Shown here piece after piece: positions 61,880 to 64,000 of a DNA stretch of 64,000 bases. The stretch's first letter is position 1, and each line of letters starts with the position of its first letter. The stretch comes from Lacipirellula limnantheis. GTDB taxonomy: Bacteria; Planctomycetota; Planctomycetia; Pirellulales; Lacipirellulaceae. The position numbers were made by a program, and so were the translations under genes. The notes beneath the pieces are model-generated. The model saw only the letters and a program-made list of their open reading frames with translations, did not search any database and was not told the origin of the DNA. Location: positions 1,698,856-1,762,855 of the forward strand of contig NZ_CP036339.1 in assembly GCF_007746075.1 (NCBI RefSeq). Direction: 5' to 3'.

Positions 61880-64000
61880 CTACTGTTGTTGCTCTTCCTT
61901 GGCGCTCTTGCCGTCCTTGGCGGTTCCTTCCCCGAGTTTCCAGGCAGTTAGCGAGTCGGGCGTGGAGACCAACAGTATTGCAGCGTCTGGCATGTTTGTC
62001 AGGGCGAGGCCGGTGAGGGGCTTGGCGTAGCGGAATTGGTCGATGAGCTGGCCGTCGGGGCCGAGCCAGATGATCGAACCGTCGGGGGCGGCGACCATCC
62101 AGGCGGGGCCGTGGCCGGGGAGGTCGACCGATTGGATGCGTTCGACCTGGTGGGCGTACTCCCCGGCGGGGAGCTCGTATTGCCAACGGACCTCGCCGTC
62201 GGGGTCGAAACCGACGACGTCGTAATGGCCGACGGCTTCGACGGCGAGACCGGCGCAGCGGGCCGCCCCCTCGAGCGGCTCGGGGCGGATGGCGAGGTGC
62301 ATGATTTCGCGGAGGCCGACGACGATTTCGGGTTGAGGTTTGCCGTTGGGGCCGAGGACGAAGATCGTGCCGCGGTCGCTTGTGCCCCAGAGGTTTCTGG
62401 GAGTGGTCGACGAGGCAGCGGCTGCGGTTGGCTCGGCGTCGGCAGCATGGGAGAGGTCCGCAGGCGCAACCGTCAATTGCACCACCTGGTCGAACGAGCG
62501 GATCGCCCAGCGACGTTTGCCGTCGAGGCCGACGCCCTGAACGCCGACGCCGCCCCAGTAGCCGACGTAGAGCATCGGCTCCGCCTCGGGCGTAAGCGCT
62601 GCGAGCTGGACGTCGGCGATCCCGGGATTCTTGTCCTGCGGGAAGGCGAGGATCGGCTTCCACTGGTGATCGAAAACATGGAGCTTTTGCCAGCCGACGC
62701 CCCCGACGGCGATGAGGCGCTCGCCGTTGATGTTCTTCGCGCTGCGGAGGAAGCCGTTGGCGACGGCGGCGTTGCCAGGAATTTCGTGGCGGGCGACGAG
62801 CTTGCCGGCGAGGTCGAACTCGACGATTGCCTGGCCGCCGTCGAGCGCGAGGATGCTGGGCGGCGCCGTCGAATCGTCGCCGTCTGCGGGAGAGATGAGA
62901 AAGCTCCCCGGGGCTTTGATCTCTTCGGGCGCTGCTTGCCAAAGTTCGCTCACGACGACCTTCTCCGGGAGCGCGCGCACGCCGAATTCAGGACGGGCGA
63001 CGTTGATTTGCAGGAGGTCGCCGCTTTCGGCGGCGGCCGCTAGATCGCTTTCGTACTTCTTCAGGAGGAGCTGGTGCTCGGCTCGGGCCTCGGCGGCAAG
63101 GTCGGCGCCGTCGAGGACTTTTTGGATCATGCTCGCGAGTTGCTGGGGATCGCGGTGCTGGCGGATATGGAAATACTGGAGCCGACCATCGGGACCGAGC
63201 AGCATGAGCGTGGGGGTACCAGCGACTTGCAGCTTCTCGGCCGTGACGTCGGGGTCGCGGAGGAGCGGGAACGTGCCGCCCCAGTTTTTCAGCGTGCGCG
63301 CTGCAACATCATTAGAGACGCGGTTCTTGCCGTCGAGACTGACGGCGTAGAAGGCGAACTTGTCGTTGTCCTTGAGTTGCTGGTAGACCTTTTCGAGCTC
63401 CGGCGTGTGGGCCTTGCACGGTGCGCAGTCGACTTGCCAAAAGTCGAGGAGGACCGTTTTGCCTTGCAGACTTTCATTGGTGACCGATGCGCCGTCGGGC
63501 GTCTCAAACTTGAACTCGACAAGGGTCTCGCCGAGCCGTTCCGACGGCGCCGCTGGCGGGGCGGGGATGAGCCGGCGGACGAGTTGCTCGCCTTCACCGA
63601 GTTCCTTGGCGAACGTCTCTTCATCGATCTTGGCATTGAACGTCGGGTCCTTGAAGTCGATCCAGACGGCCAGATTCGCGTACTGGTTTTCGGGATCGAA
63701 CTGACGGCGGTCGCCCTCGATGGGGAGCTCCATGCGACGGAGGACATAGCTGCTGGCGTCGATCCAGAAAATGCGTTTACCCTTGGGACTGGTGGTGGCG
63801 ACGCGGTAGCAATTGCGGTCGCCGAGCAGCTGCTGATCCAGAAGTCGCGGAGCTTCGTCCTCGGGGAACACCGGAGCCTCGTCGTCGTCGCTCAGCAGCA
63901 TTGCCAACTGCGGGAAAACGTCGCCGACGGCGCGGTTGTTGAAGACCTCGCGAATGAGGGGATCGGGGAGGAAGTTTTCGACGGTGATCGTCGTCGGGGC
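61880..64000 (-). CDS. Thioredoxin-fold (TlpA-like) protein with propeller region, 5' end outside window
   Basis: The frame is open through base 64000, so the N-terminus is outside; at least 706 residues are seen. The first part resembles an outer-membrane lipoprotein-type carrier domain (FWIDASSYVLRRMELP). Then comes a TlpA/ResA-type thioredoxin domain with FWQVDCAPCKAHTPELEKVY (CAPC active site) and AGTPTLMLLGPDGRL, followed by a propeller-like C-terminus (AVANGFLRS, IADVQLAAL, WLGPDGQL). Family members are periplasmic and reduce or sense disulfides. The combination of all three parts in one chain is unusual. Confidence 0.8.
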   Translation of the reverse strand, partial: APTTITVENFLPDPLIREVFNNRAVGDVFPQLAMLLSDDDEAPVFPEDEAPRLLDQQLLGDRNCYRVATTSPKGKRIFWIDASSYVLRRMELPIEGDRRQFDPENQYANLAVWIDFKDPTFNAKIDEETFAKELGEGEQLVRRLIPAPPAAPSERLGETLVEFKFETPDGASVTNESLQGKTVLLDFWQVDCAPCKAHTPELEKVYQQLKDNDKFAFYAVSLDGKNRVSNDVAARTLKNWGGTFPLLRDPDVTAEKLQVAGTPTLMLLGPDGRLQYFHIRQHRDPQQLASMIQKVLDGADLAAEARAEHQLLLKKYESDLAAAAESGDLLQINVARPEFGVRALPEKVVVSELWQAAPEEIKAPGSFLISPADGDDSTAPPSILALDGGQAIVEFDLAGKLVARHEIPGNAAVANGFLRSAKNINGERLIAVGGVGWQKLHVFDHQWKPILAFPQDKNPGIADVQLAALTPEAEPMLYVGYWGGVGVQGVGLDGKRRWAIRSFDQVVQLTVAPADLSHAADAEPTAAAASSTTPRNLWGTSDRGTIFVLGPNGKPQPEIVVGLREIMHLAIRPEPLEGAARCAGLAVEAVGHYDVVGFDPDGEVRWQYELPAGEYAHQVERIQSVDLPGHGPAWMVAAPDGSIIWLGPDGQLIDQFRYAKPLTGLALTNMPDAAILLVSTPDSLTAWKLGEGTAKDGKSAKEEQQQ

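Noticed and set aside
62036-63043. 335-codon plus-strand open frame
   Set aside because: Antisense to the thioredoxin-fold gene.

Overview
The window is high-GC bacterial chromosome, very probably from a Planctomycete of the Pirellulales type. Signs of this are PEP-CTERM sorting tails, a prepilin-like protein with the H-X9-DG (DUF1559) signature, short membrane proteins ending in an RFTIRSALIATT-type segment, a DUF6807 protein, a divergent 461-residue phosphoglycerate kinase, and single housekeeping genes scattered on both strands. The genus assignment is an inference; no rRNA is present.

Left core region (1-18105). A block of exported proteins on the minus strand (1-2681) is followed by an OxyR with both redox cysteines at 199 and 208, an ATP-grasp enzyme, a Y-family polymerase fragment and a frameshifted DUF4272 gene. 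After tRNA-Pro(TGG) comes a chromosome-partition locus: overlapping parA and parB with a terminator, and three parS sites within 111 bp, about 1 kb upstream of parA. Then follow a DUF1015 gene, a small two-gene toxin-antitoxin-like pair, a tRNA with a TAT anticodon, ahcY, trpF, an ExeA-like ATPase and a secreted beta-propeller-like protein.

Two integrated elements lie in tandem in one tRNA gene with a CAT anticodon (18106-46341). Element A (about 18149-33160) carries an integrase, small regulators, a ParB-like protein, a small terminase-like protein, large terminase, major capsid protein, portal and Mu gpF-like head protein. I see no tail, lysis or prohead protease gene, so it looks like a capsid-forming satellite or a reduced prophage. 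It also holds a roughly 770-nt non-coding interval on the plus strand with a promoter-like start, many perfect stems and an intrinsic terminator, a candidate large structured RNA. Element B (about 33161-46307) has its integrase running into the tRNA, a short replication module (DnaB-like ATPase, winged-helix-like protein, excisionase-like protein), then cargo of exported PEP-CTERM proteins, small membrane proteins and a coiled-coil lipoprotein, punctuated by three copies of a roughly 163-bp repeat. The only complete copy of the tRNA (33122-33194) sits at the junction. In the simplest model its 5' half comes from element A and its 3' half from element B, while the original halves are stranded 28 kb apart.

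Both elements share a family of small membrane proteins (three intact, three decayed copies), a 25-bp repeat whose first three bases are the stop codon of three unrelated small genes, and promoter-like TANANT boxes 6-7 bp before ATG codons, which suggests leaderless transcripts.

Right core region (46342-64000). Acetyl-CoA synthetase, a serine-pyruvate-type aminotransferase, DUF6807, phosphofructokinase, a dolichol-phosphate-mannose-synthase-like glycosyltransferase overlapping glmS, kdsB, an RmlD-like reductase, a NUDIX hydrolase, an M50-like membrane protein with a broken HExxH motif, pgk, a frameshifted GxxExxY gene and a thioredoxin-fold protein that runs off the right edge.
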